Shown here one piece after another: positions 7,967 to 15,619 of a stretch of DNA of 64,000 nt. The stretch is from Kribbella pittospori (GTDB lineage Bacteria; Actinomycetota; Actinomycetes; Propionibacteriales; Kribbellaceae): contig NZ_SJKB01000004.1 in NCBI RefSeq assembly GCF_004331465.1, positions 558,001 through 622,000 of the forward strand, in the 5' to 3' direction. Made by a program: the position numbers and the translations under genes. The notes under the pieces are model-generated. The model had not been told where the DNA came from. It saw only the letters and a list, made by a program, of their open reading frames with translations, and did not search any database. The number at the start of each line of letters is the position of its first letter. Positions within the stretch are counted from its first letter, which is position 1.

Positions 7967-9067
7967 GTGTCGAGGACTCAGACGGACCGGTGCCCGGGTG
8001 TGCTGGCGGTGCACCAGGCTGCCGACGGAGGCCTTGCCCGCGTCCGCCTGCCGGGTGGCGTGGTCCGTGCTGACCAGTTCGACGTACTGCGGACGGCCGC
8101 TGCGGAGCTCGGGGACGGGCGGCTCGAGCTGACGTCGCGGGCGAACGTGCAGATCCGCGGACTCGCGCCGGATGCGCCGGTTGAGCTGTCCCACCGGCTG
8201 TTCGAGGCCGGGTTGCTGCCGTCACTACCGCATGAGCGGGTGCGGAACATTCTGGCGTCACCGCTCTCCGGTCTGGACCAGGAGAGCCGGTACGACGTAC
8301 TGCCGGTTGCGGCTGCGGTCGATCGGGAGCTGTGTGCTCGGCCCGGGTTGGCTGAGCTGCCTGGGCGGTTCCTCTTAGCGCTGGATGACGGGCGCGGGGA
8401 TCTGGCTGGCGTGCGGGCGGATGTGTTCGTGCGTGCGGTGGACGAGCGTGAGGGGCTGTTGAGCCTTGGCACTCTCGGTGTGCGGGTGGGGTGGGGTGAC
8501 GCGGCCGAGATGATGGTCGCGGCGGCTGAGGCGTTCTTGCGGGAGCGTGCACAGGAGTGGCGGATCGCGGAGCTCGAGGGTGGTGAGGCGCGGATCCTCG
8601 GCCGGCTCGGGTTGCAAGCTACGGAAGAGCTGCCGAGTACGAGTTCGGTGGTGCAGGCTGGGCAGCACGGGTCGGCGCTGGTGGTGACGGTGCCGCTGGG
8701 AAGTCTCAACCAAGAACAGTCCGCAGTGCTCGCCGACCTGGACCAAGACTTCAGGGTGACTCCTTGGCGCTCGGTTGTCGTCCAGGGTGCGGATAGTGAA
8801 CAGCTCGAGCGGGTTGGGTTGGTCACAGATCCTGACTCGGCGTGGAACGGTGTGACAGCGTGTGCTGGGCAGCCGGGATGCGCGAAGGCGCTGGCGGATG
8901 TGCGGGCCGACGCGCGGCGGGTGACGCCACGGTTGCCGCGGCACGAGCGGCCGATGCACTGGTCCGGCTGTGAGCGGCGCTGCGGCAAGCCGGCCGGCGA
9001 GTTCGTCGACGTACTTGCCGTGGGCAATGGATATGTGATCGACGGTGAGCGGATGGGGACGTGGTGA
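7967..9067 (+). CDS. cobG: Precorrin-3B synthase, CobG
   Basis: A 366-residue member of the nitrite/sulphite reductase ferredoxin-like family. Two half-domain repeats are visible (ELTSRANVQIRGL near residue 50, and a second near 240). The C-terminal cysteine set CAGQPGC (about 303-309) with CERRC near 340 ligates a [4Fe-4S] cluster. CobG oxidatively hydroxylates C-20 of precorrin-3A with formation of the ring A lactone in the aerobic cobalamin route. The GTG start is 10 bp after the MFS stop. Its stop overlaps the cobH start as GTGA. Codon 137 (8375-8377) is a TTA leucine, a rare codon in this GC-rich DNA. Confidence 0.9.
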   Translation: MSRTQTDRCPGVLAVHQAADGGLARVRLPGGVVRADQFDVLRTAAAELGDGRLELTSRANVQIRGLAPDAPVELSHRLFEAGLLPSLPHERVRNILASPLSGLDQESRYDVLPVAAAVDRELCARPGLAELPGRFLLALDDGRGDLAGVRADVFVRAVDEREGLLSLGTLGVRVGWGDAAEMMVAAAEAFLRERAQEWRIAELEGGEARILGRLGLQATEELPSTSSVVQAGQHGSALVVTVPLGSLNQEQSAVLADLDQDFRVTPWRSVVVQGADSEQLERVGLVTDPDSAWNGVTACAGQPGCAKALADVRADARRVTPRLPRHERPMHWSGCERRCGKPAGEFVDVLAVGNGYVIDGERMGTW

Positions 9068-9696
9068 GCGGGTTCGAGTACGTGCGCGACGGCGCGGAGA
9101 TCTACCGGCGGTCGTTCGCGACGATCCGGGCGGAGGCCGCACTCGGCGACCTCCCGGCCGACGTGGCGCAGGTCGCGGTCCGGATGATCCACGCCTGCGG
9201 GATGACCGACCTGGTCGCTGACCTCGCCTGGTCGCCGAACGTGGTCAAGAACGCGCGGACCGCACTCCAGAACGGCGCACCGATCCTGTGCGACGCGCAG
9301 ATGGTGGCAGCCGGCATCACCCGGCGGCGCTTACCCGCGGACAACCGCGTCATCTGCACACTGAGCGAGCCGGGTGTGCCGGACCTGGCCCAGCAACTGC
9401 AGACCACCCGCAGCGCCGCGGCCGTCGACCTCTGGCACGACCACCTGGCCGGTTCTGTCGTTGCCATCGGCAACGCGCCGACCACGCTGTTCCGATTGCT
9501 CGAGCTGCTCAAGGACGGCGCGCCGCGACCGGCCGCGATCCTCGGCATCCCCGTCGGATTCATCGGCGCCGCCGAGTCCAAGGACGCGCTGGCGGCGAAC
9601 GACCTCGGCCTGGAGCACCTCGTCGTCCGCGGCCGCCGAGGCGGAAGCGCGATCACCGCAGCCGCCGTCAACGCCATCGCAAGCGAGGAAGAGTGA
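9064..9696 (+). CDS. cobH: Precorrin-8X methylmutase, CobH
   Basis: A 210-residue CobH/CbiC protein that moves the C-11 methyl group to C-12, giving hydrogenobyrinate. Visible family features are YRRSFATIRAEA, the active-site region VAVRMIHACGMTDL with the conserved histidine, the run GAPILCDAQMVAAGITRRRL, and GIPVGFIGAAESKDAL near the C-terminus. The start GTG at 9064 shares GTGA with the cobG stop; a GTG one codon earlier is also possible. The stop overlaps the next gene in the same way. Codon 90 (9331-9333) is TTA. Confidence 0.93.
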   Translation: MSGFEYVRDGAEIYRRSFATIRAEAALGDLPADVAQVAVRMIHACGMTDLVADLAWSPNVVKNARTALQNGAPILCDAQMVAAGITRRRLPADNRVICTLSEPGVPDLAQQLQTTRSAAAVDLWHDHLAGSVVAIGNAPTTLFRLLELLKDGAPRPAAILGIPVGFIGAAESKDALAANDLGLEHLVVRGRRGGSAITAAAVNAIASEEE

Positions 9697-11219
9697 CAGG
9701 CAGATTGTGGGGCGTCGGGCTCGGCCCGGGCGACCCCGAACTGGTCACGGTGAAGGCAGCCCGGCTGATCGGTGCCGCCGACGTGATCGCGTTCCACAGC
9801 GCACGGCACGGCCGGAGCATCGCGCGCTCGGTCGCGGCGCCGTACTTGCGGGACGGTCAACTCGAGGAGCACCTCGTCTACCCGCTGACCACCGAGACGA
9901 CCGATCACCCCGGCGGCTACCAGGGTGCGATGGACGACTTCTACGCCGACTGCGCCGTTCGGCTGGCCGCGCATCTCGACGCCGGCCGGGACGTCGTCGT
10001 ACTGGCTGAAGGCGATCCGTTGTTCTACGGGTCCTATATGCACATGCACAAGCGTCTGGCCGACCGGTATCCGTGCGAGGTGGTCCCCGGCGTGACGTCG
10101 GTGAGCGCGGCGGCCGCCGTACTCGGGCGACCGTTGTGTGAGCGGGACGAGATCCTCACCGTGCTGCCGGGCACGCTGCCGCCCGACGTACTCGCCGATC
10201 GGCTCCGGGACACGGATGCGGCTGCGGTGATGAAGCTCGGGCGCACGTTCGAGAACGTGCGGGAGGCGTTCGAGCTGGCCGGGCGCGCCGACGAGGCCTG
10301 GTACGTCGAACGCGCGACGACCGACGCACAACGCACGGCTCCCCTGGCCGAGGTCGATCCCGAGAGCGTGCCGTACTTCTCGCTCGCCCTGCTCCCCAGT
10401 CCGATCAACAACACCTTCACCGCGCCGACTCCCAAGACCGCCACGGACGGCGAGGTCACCGTGGTCGGGCTGGGTCCGGCTGGACCGGAGTGGATGACAC
10501 CCGAGGTCCGGGCGGCGATCGCGAGTGCGGACGACCTCATCGGCTACGGCCCGTACGTCGACCGGCTGCCGGATCGCGCTCGTCAGCGCAAGCATGGGTC
10601 GGACAACCGGGTCGAGTCCGAGCGGGCCGCGTTCGCCCTCGATCTGGCCCGGAAGGGCTCGAAGGTGGTTGTGGTCTCGTCCGGTGATCCCGGCGTGTTC
10701 GCCATGGCCAGTGCGGTCACCGAGGTCGCGTCCGAGCCGGAGTACGCCGATATCGCCGTACGCGTGCTGCCCGGGATGACTGCGGCGCAGGCTGTCGCGA
10801 GCCGGGTGGGCGCACCGCTCGGGCACGACTTCTGCGTGTTGTCGCTGTCGGACCGGTTGAAGCCGTGGGACGTCATCGCCGGCCGGCTGACGGCGGCCGC
10901 GGCGGCGGACCTGGTGATCGCGATCTACAACCCGGCGTCGAAGTCCCGGACCTGGCAGGTCGGCGCCACTCGCGACCTGCTGCTCGAACACCGTTCGCCC
11001 AGTACGACGGTCGTCATCGGCCGGGATGTGGGCGGTCCCGGAGAGTCGATCACCGTGACCACGCTGGCCGAACTGGACCCCGGGCAGGTTGACATGCGCT
11101 GCCTGTTACTGATCGGGTCGTCCCAGACCCGCACCGTGCCCCGCCCGGCCGGCCCCCTGGTTTTCACTCCCCGCCGATACCCGGCGACGGACAGTGATCC
11201 CACCCCAGGGGCCGGTTAA
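9693..11219 (+). CDS. cobIJ: Fused precorrin-2 C20- and precorrin-3B C17-methyltransferase, CobIJ
   Basis: A 508-residue fusion of two tetrapyrrole methylase domains. Residues 1 to about 240 resemble CobI (GVGLGPGDPELVTVKAARLI, GDPLFYGSYM, PGVTSVSAAAAVL). Residues about 250-495 resemble CobJ (VVGLGPAGPEWMTPEVRAAI, LIGYGPYVDRL, SSGDPGVFAMAS, PGMTAAQAVASRVGAPLGHD, AIYNPASKSRTWQ). Both steps use SAM in the aerobic pathway, and CobG acts between them, so the order fits a single functional operon. The GTG start overlaps the cobH stop. Such CobIJ fusions are known in actinobacteria. Codon 472 (11106-11108) is TTA. Confidence 0.93.
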   Translation: MTGRLWGVGLGPGDPELVTVKAARLIGAADVIAFHSARHGRSIARSVAAPYLRDGQLEEHLVYPLTTETTDHPGGYQGAMDDFYADCAVRLAAHLDAGRDVVVLAEGDPLFYGSYMHMHKRLADRYPCEVVPGVTSVSAAAAVLGRPLCERDEILTVLPGTLPPDVLADRLRDTDAAAVMKLGRTFENVREAFELAGRADEAWYVERATTDAQRTAPLAEVDPESVPYFSLALLPSPINNTFTAPTPKTATDGEVTVVGLGPAGPEWMTPEVRAAIASADDLIGYGPYVDRLPDRARQRKHGSDNRVESERAAFALDLARKGSKVVVVSSGDPGVFAMASAVTEVASEPEYADIAVRVLPGMTAAQAVASRVGAPLGHDFCVLSLSDRLKPWDVIAGRLTAAAAADLVIAIYNPASKSRTWQVGATRDLLLEHRSPSTTVVIGRDVGGPGESITVTTLAELDPGQVDMRCLLLIGSSQTRTVPRPAGPLVFTPRRYPATDSDPTPGAG

Positions 11220-11296
11220 ATCCGCCCTCCGGCAGTGTCGGACCAGACTCCGAGGGGTAGGTCTGGCGCGAGACTGACCAGTGAGGAGAAGCGGAG

Positions 11297-12031
11297 ATGG
11301 CCCAGCAGTACGGCGACACCGCCACAGCGCAGTACAGCGGCGACACCGCCACCATGACTGCCCCCGGTTCGGCCGCGCCCGACTCGGACGCGACCACCAC
11401 CCAGCGCTACGAGGAGGCCCGCGCCGCCGCGCACCGTGCGATGAGCAACGTCACGATCGTCCCGGACCATTTGCCCGCACCGACGGCCACCACCGAGCCC
11501 ATCACCGATCCGGACCTGCTCGCCTACCGCGGCTTCAAGTTCGGTGCTGCCTTCTTCGGCTGGCTGATCTCCATCGCGATGTCGGTCCTGCTGCTCGCGG
11601 CCGCGGCCGCCGCGGCGCTCGGTACGGCGGAGGTTCTGGACTACTCCCGCGCTGACGCGGAGGCCCAGCCCGGGGCCGCAGGCATCACCGCGGCGTCGGT
11701 CGTCGTACTGATGCTGACGCTGGCGTTCTTCACCGGCGGGTACGTCGCCGGCCGGCTGGCCCGCTTCGACGGCGCCCGGCAGGGTTTCGGGGTGTGGATG
11801 CTCGCGCTGCTGTTCTCCGTGCTCGCGGCCGGCGCCGGCGCCTTCGGGAACAGTCAGTACGGCTGGATCGACGACCTGAACCGACCGGACGTGGCACTGT
11901 CGAACGACACCCTGGCCATGGGCGCGATCGTCGCCGCCGCGGCCCTGGTCGTCCTCTCGCTGCTGTTCGCGATCCTCGGCGGCAAAGCCGGTCAGCGCTA
12001 CCACGACAAGATCGACGATCTGCTCGACTAG
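11297..12031 (+). CDS. Four-TM membrane protein, first of a tandem paralogous pair
   Basis: A 244-residue protein with a polar Thr/Asp/Ala-rich N-terminal region of about 75 residues, then four predicted membrane segments (around 85-110, 130-155, 170-190 and 213-235). The conserved core GGYVAGRLARFDGARQGFG between TM2 and TM3 recurs in the next gene, as do Y-RGFK-GAAFFGWL before TM1 and GGKAGQRYH at the C-terminus. Both genes have GTGAGGAGAA just before the ATG. I do not recognise a named family with certainty, and its function is unknown. The likely topology places both termini inside. Confidence 0.8.
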   Translation: MAQQYGDTATAQYSGDTATMTAPGSAAPDSDATTTQRYEEARAAAHRAMSNVTIVPDHLPAPTATTEPITDPDLLAYRGFKFGAAFFGWLISIAMSVLLLAAAAAAALGTAEVLDYSRADAEAQPGAAGITAASVVVLMLTLAFFTGGYVAGRLARFDGARQGFGVWMLALLFSVLAAGAGAFGNSQYGWIDDLNRPDVALSNDTLAMGAIVAAAALVVLSLLFAILGGKAGQRYHDKIDDLLD

Positions 12032-12121
12032 CCCGGAGTCACCGGCTCACCACGCATGGCCAGCGCCCGGACGGGTACCGGAAGGGCGACCACGGGGCCT
12101 GTTTGGTGAGGAGAACTGACC

Positions 12122-12814
12122 ATGGTCCAGCAATATCGGGACGACACGGACACTCAGCAGGTCGACGAGACACGTTCGCTGCGCCGTGCTGAGCTCGACA
12201 ACGACTCGCGGCCGGTCGGTCACGTCGACGAGGACCAGGACACGCGGCCGCTGCACCGGGCGGACGTCCGGACGTCCGCCGCGACCGAGGTGGACCCGGC
12301 GTACCGGGGCTTCAAGGGCGGCTCGGCCTTCTTCGGCTGGCTGGTCGCGGTCGGGCTGATCGCGCTGCTGACCGGCATCGTCGGCGCGATCGCCGCGGCG
12401 GTGGACTACGCGACCACGATCGACTGGAACTCGGCCGAGTCCGACGCCGGCACCATCGGCATCGCGTCCGGTGCGGTCCTGCTGTTGATCCTCGCGATCG
12501 CCTACTACAACGGCGGATACGTCGCCGGCCGGCTGGCCCGTTTCGACGGCGCGCGGCAGGGCTTCGGCGTCTGGCTGATCGGCTTCCTGGTGACGGTCGT
12601 CGTCGCGGCGATCGCCGCGCTGGCCGGTTCGCAGTACGACGTACTTGACCGGGTGGACCTGCCGTCGGTGCCGATCACGAACGAAACCCTGACCACCGGT
12701 GGCGTGATCGCGGTCGTGGCGGCTGTCGTGGTGACGCTGCTCGCCGCGTTGATCGGTGGCAAGGCCGGACAGCGCTACCACCGCCGCATCGACACCAGTG
12801 GCGACTTGTTCTAG
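12122..12814 (+). CDS. Four-TM membrane protein, second of a tandem paralogous pair
   Basis: A 230-residue paralogue of the preceding gene with the same plan: a charged N-terminal tail of about 65 residues rich in Asp, Gln and Arg, YRGFKGGSAFFGWL leading into TM1, the shared loop GGYVAGRLARFDGARQGFG, and the C-terminal GGKAGQRYHRR. The N-terminal tails of the two proteins differ strongly while the membrane parts are similar, so the soluble tails may carry the specificity. The 90-bp gap and matching ribosome binding sites suggest one transcript, closed by the hairpin at 12827-12865. Confidence 0.8.
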   Translation: MVQQYRDDTDTQQVDETRSLRRAELDNDSRPVGHVDEDQDTRPLHRADVRTSAATEVDPAYRGFKGGSAFFGWLVAVGLIALLTGIVGAIAAAVDYATTIDWNSAESDAGTIGIASGAVLLLILAIAYYNGGYVAGRLARFDGARQGFGVWLIGFLVTVVVAAIAALAGSQYDVLDRVDLPSVPITNETLTTGGVIAVVAAVVVTLLAALIGGKAGQRYHRRIDTSGDLF

Positions 12815-12826
12815 GGCGCCCCCACG

Positions 12827-12865
12827 GACCCGGACGGCGGATGACCCCTATCCGCCGTCCGGGTC
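12827..12865. terminator. Strong hairpin terminator, 15-bp perfect stem
   Basis: Arms 12827-12841 and 12851-12865 are perfectly complementary over 15 bp (left arm GACCCGGACGGCGGA) around a 9-base loop, followed by a short TTCCT. It lies 12 bp after the second membrane-protein gene and just before the SDR. The poor U-tract is usual for high-GC actinobacteria. Confidence 0.8.
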
Positions 12866-12905
12866 TTCCTATGCCCGGACCGCCGGACAGTGCAGGATTC
12901 CGAAC

Positions 12906-13583
12906 ATGCCCGCTCGCACCGCTCTCGTCGTCGGAGGCACCAGCGGGATCGGCGCGGCAACGGTACGACGACTCAGCGCCGACGGACTGCAGGTCCTCGC
13001 CACAGGTCTTGGCGCCGGCCCGTCCGAGGTCGAGCTCGACCTGCGTGAGCCAGGCGCACTCGAGCAATTCATCGGTTCGCTCGACCGGCTGGACGTTGTG
13101 GTGAACGCGGCCGGCATCATCCGCCGTGGCGACGAGCATCGGCCGGAGGTGTTCCGGGAGGTTCTGGAGATCAACCTGACCGGTGCGCTGCGGGCGTCCG
13201 AGGCCGCACATGACCTGCTCGCCGCGAGCCGCGGCTGCATCGTCAACGTCGCCTCGATGCTGAGCTACTTCGGTGGTCCGCTCGTTCCGGCGTACAGCGC
13301 CAGCAAGGGCGGGATCGTCCAGCTGACCAAGTCCCTCGCGGTCGCCTGGGCCGCCGACGGCATCCGGGTGAACGCGGTCGCACCCGGATGGATCGCCACC
13401 GACCTGACCGCCGCACTGCAAGCCGATCCGGCCGCCGCTGACCGGATCATCTCCCGTACGCCGATGGCCCGCTGGGGAAAGCCGGAGGAGGTCGCCGGGG
13501 CGATCGCCTTCCTGGCCGGCCCGGACGCGGGATTCGTCACCGGCGCCGTCCTGCCCGTGGACGGCGGCTACCAGAGCATGTGA
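12906..13583 (+). CDS. Short-chain dehydrogenase/reductase
   Basis: A 225-residue classical SDR. The cofactor site GGTSGIG is at residues 10-16, NAAG at about 67-70, and the catalytic Ser117, Tyr130 and Lys134 lie in NVASMLSYFGG and YSASK. The C-terminal region IAFLAGPDAGFVTGAVLPVDGG is typical. The ATG at 12906 is placed just before the Rossmann strand; longer versions would run through the terminator. The cupin gene that follows has its ribosome binding site right after this stop, so the two form an operon. The substrate, probably a small alcohol or ketone, is unknown. Confidence 0.88.
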   Translation: MPARTALVVGGTSGIGAATVRRLSADGLQVLATGLGAGPSEVELDLREPGALEQFIGSLDRLDVVVNAAGIIRRGDEHRPEVFREVLEINLTGALRASEAAHDLLAASRGCIVNVASMLSYFGGPLVPAYSASKGGIVQLTKSLAVAWAADGIRVNAVAPGWIATDLTAALQADPAAADRIISRTPMARWGKPEEVAGAIAFLAGPDAGFVTGAVLPVDGGYQSM

Positions 13584-13594
13584 AGGAGCAGTCG

Positions 13595-14077
13595 ATGATC
13601 CCGGTTTCAGCAGGAGTTCCGGCGGAGATCGCCGTACCCGCGGTGCCTGACGACGACCGGTTGTGGGTGCAACAGGCTGAGGGCGTCTGGTTCCGGCCGC
13701 TGATGCTGAACACGGTCACCGGCCAGTGGTGCAACCTGCTGAAGGTGACCCGGGCCGGCATCGTGTCCCGGCATCGGCACCCGAGCGCGGTCTTCGGCTA
13801 CGTGATCAAGGGCAGATGGCAGTACGACGAGCACGAGTGGGTCGCGGAGACCGGGTCGTTCGTCTACGAGCCGCCGGGCGAGATCCACACCCTCCGGGTG
13901 CCGGAGGACTGCACCGAGATGATCACGTTCTTCAACATCTCCGGCGCGATGATCTACGTCGACGAGGCCGGCAACCAGACCGGCTACGAGGACACGTTCA
14001 CGAAGATCCAGCTGTGCCGGGACCACTACGGCGCGAACGGGCTCGGCGCAGACTACGTGGACCAGTTCATCCGTTAG
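13595..14077 (+). CDS. Cupin, 2,4'-dihydroxyacetophenone dioxygenase-like
   Basis: A 160-residue single-domain cupin. The metal-binding motif HRHPSAVFGYVIKG, with its two histidines and downstream W-Y-D-E, and the second motif PPGEIHTL are clear. The surrounding sequence (WFRPLMLN, GQWCNLLKV, MITFFNISGAMIYVD) resembles 2,4'-dihydroxyacetophenone dioxygenase and its relatives, which cleave C-C bonds with Fe(II). AAGGAG at 13583-13588 lies six bases before ATG 13595, which decides the start over the GTG at 13580. It is in an operon with the SDR. The assignment to the family is firm, the substrate less so. Confidence 0.8.
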   Translation: MIPVSAGVPAEIAVPAVPDDDRLWVQQAEGVWFRPLMLNTVTGQWCNLLKVTRAGIVSRHRHPSAVFGYVIKGRWQYDEHEWVAETGSFVYEPPGEIHTLRVPEDCTEMITFFNISGAMIYVDEAGNQTGYEDTFTKIQLCRDHYGANGLGADYVDQFIR

Positions 14078-14130
14078 TGCCCCGTCGAGGGGCGCCGCTA
14101 AAGGTGCCGAACGTCCCTTGACGGGGCACT
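14076..14130. terminator. Long hairpin after the cupin gene
   Basis: Arms 14076-14091 (AGTGCCCCGTCGAGGG) and 14115-14130 are complementary over 16 bp with one mismatch, around a 23-base loop. The left arm begins inside the cupin stop codon. It also lies at the 3' end of the lacI remnant on the other strand and could end both transcripts. Confidence 0.7.
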
Positions 14131-14393
14131 GGCCCGGACGACGAGCTCGGTCGGCAGGATCCGGGGACCGTCGTCGGTCCCGTCGATCCGGCGCAGCAGC
14201 ACCTCCACCATCTCCCGGGCCACCAGCTCGAGCGGCTGCCGGAGCTCCACCAGAGCCCCGGAGGCCAGCAGATCCGAGGCCGCGAACACCGCGTCGAGGT
14301 CCGGACTGGCCTTGAGCAGCTTCGCCATCGCCTGCCGGCCTGCCTCCTGGCTGTAGTCGGTCGCGGAGACCACGAGCCGCTTGAGCGCCTTCC
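14098..14393 (-). pseudogene. LacI-family regulator remnant with internal deletion
   Basis: The reading RLVVSATDYSQEAGRQAMAK, then DLDAVFAASDLLASGAL, then LRQPLELVAREMVEVLLRRI and ILPTELVVRAS is the C-terminal half of a LacI/GalR repressor. The whole DNA-binding half is missing. Between SGAL and the LRQPLE segment about 25-30 residues normally found in this family (the AGxxVPxDVAVxGFDD region) are also absent. No start with a plausible ribosome binding site is seen. It abuts an SDR remnant at about 14394, so the 5' end was lost by a rearrangement. Confidence 0.8.
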
Positions 14394-14677
14394 GCCCTGC
14401 TGACGGCGTTGTTGCCGAGGCCACGGCGGATCGTGTTCGTCAGCTCGGACTCGATCTCCCGCGGCCGGATCCGGCTCGACGACCTGCAGCACGAGCAGGA
14501 GTGGACGCAGGACGCGGCGTACGCGGACTCCAAGCTGGCGATGGCCGCGCTCGCCTTCGCGCTGGCCCGGCGGTGGCCGGACGTGCTGTCGAGGTCAACC
14601 CCCAGGCGTACGACGTCGACGTGCAGGAAGCGCTGCTGAAGCGCTGCCTGCGGCTGTGTGACGCGACTCTGTCCTAG
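14394..14677 (+). pseudogene. SDR oxidoreductase remnant with internal deletion
   Basis: The frame reads LLTALLPRPRRIVFVSSDS, then RLDDLQHEQEWTQDAAYADS-KLAMAALAFALARRWPDVL. This is the middle of an SDR, including the Tyr-x-x-x-Lys site (here YADSK). After PDVL the sequence switches frame near 14590 into VNPQAYDVDVQEALLKRCLRL, which resembles the C-terminus of the same family. About 60 residues between these parts are gone and the Rossmann N-terminus is missing. It ends at 14677, sharing CTAG with the LysR stop. Confidence 0.75.
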
Positions 14678-15567
14678 GGCCAGGTCGGCGGTTGCACGGC
14701 CTGGACCGCAGCGATGACCTGGTCCAAGGCGGGCGTTCGGGGGCGGTCGCGATGGACGAAGATCGCTACTTGCCGTTCGACTCCCGCGTCCCTGATCGGG
14801 ACCAGCCGTACGCCGGTGAGGTTCGCGGTGGTGACGGCGAGTGCGTTGGTGACGCCGGTGCCCAAGCCGTGGCGGACCAGGGAGAGCAGCGTCTGGGGTT
14901 GGTTGGTGCGGTAGACACTCTCCGGATTGAGCCCTGCGGACGCGAAGGCCAGGTGCGACTCGAACTGGCGTCCGCCGGAGGTCTCCCCGATGGAGATCAG
15001 CGGCAGGTCCGCCAACTCGTCGAGGCCGACCGACTCCGCGGACGCGAGCGGATGGCCTTGCTGGAACACGGCGACCAGCGGCTCCGTCCAGAGGACTTCG
15101 TGGTCCAGCGACTCCGAAGCGACCAGCGGATGCACCGGGCGGATCGCCAGATCCACCTCGCCCCGGCCGAGCGCACCCTCGAGCTCGATGCTCGGCCCTT
15201 CGACCAGGTGCAGCCGAACCTCCGCGGGGAGGCGCTGCGCGACCTGCGGGAAGAGCCACGCCGCGGCGCTCGGGTAGGTGCCGAAGCGGACCTCTCCCCC
15301 GGCGGACGTCAGGTCGTTGAGGCGGCGGAGGATCTCCTCGGCGTGCGGTACCAGCGCGCGTCCTTCCGGGGTGAGGCGTGCCGGGTGAGCGGTGCGGTCG
15401 AAGAGCTGGACGCCCAGGGCACGCTCCAGCTCGGCGACGTGCTCGCTGATCCGGGACTGCCCGCGGAACACAGCCTTGCCGGCTGCGGAGAAGCCGCCGT
15501 GGCGGGCGACCGCGACGAAGCTCACGATCCAGTCCATCCGGAAGCCGTACGCGGCGGTGAGATCCAT
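14674..15567 (-). CDS. LysR-family transcriptional regulator
   Basis: A 297-residue LysR protein. The helix-turn-helix lies at about residues 10-70 (FVAVARHGGFSAAGKAVFRG, SRISEHVAELERALGVQLFD), followed by the two-lobed effector-binding domain. It is divergent from the flavin monooxygenase starting at 15620 with a 52-bp gap, the usual LysR arrangement, so it probably controls that gene. Its stop overlaps that of the SDR remnant as CTAG. Confidence 0.88.
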   Translation of the reverse strand: MDLTAAYGFRMDWIVSFVAVARHGGFSAAGKAVFRGQSRISEHVAELERALGVQLFDRTAHPARLTPEGRALVPHAEEILRRLNDLTSAGGEVRFGTYPSAAAWLFPQVAQRLPAEVRLHLVEGPSIELEGALGRGEVDLAIRPVHPLVASESLDHEVLWTEPLVAVFQQGHPLASAESVGLDELADLPLISIGETSGGRQFESHLAFASAGLNPESVYRTNQPQTLLSLVRHGLGTGVTNALAVTTANLTGVRLVPIRDAGVERQVAIFVHRDRPRTPALDQVIAAVQAVQPPTWP

Positions 15568-15619
15568 GCCACAAACGCTAGCCGGGAAGACGCCGCCCGG
15601 CCGGGACGTTGGACGTGAT

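Noticed and set aside
1454..9067. Cobalamin riboswitch near cobF or cobG
   Set aside because: The gaps before cobF (10 bp) and cobG (10 bp) are too small and no B12-box-like sequence was seen in the larger gaps at 1454-1539 and 6626-6792.
9102..10991. 629-codon leftward open frame opposite cobH-cobIJ
   Set aside because: Antisense shadow; the rightward frames contain every methyltransferase motif.
13607..15574. 655-codon leftward frame across the cupin, the scar and lysR
   Set aside because: It crosses several unrelated genes in the wrong frame and has shadow composition; the LysR frame beside it is genuine.
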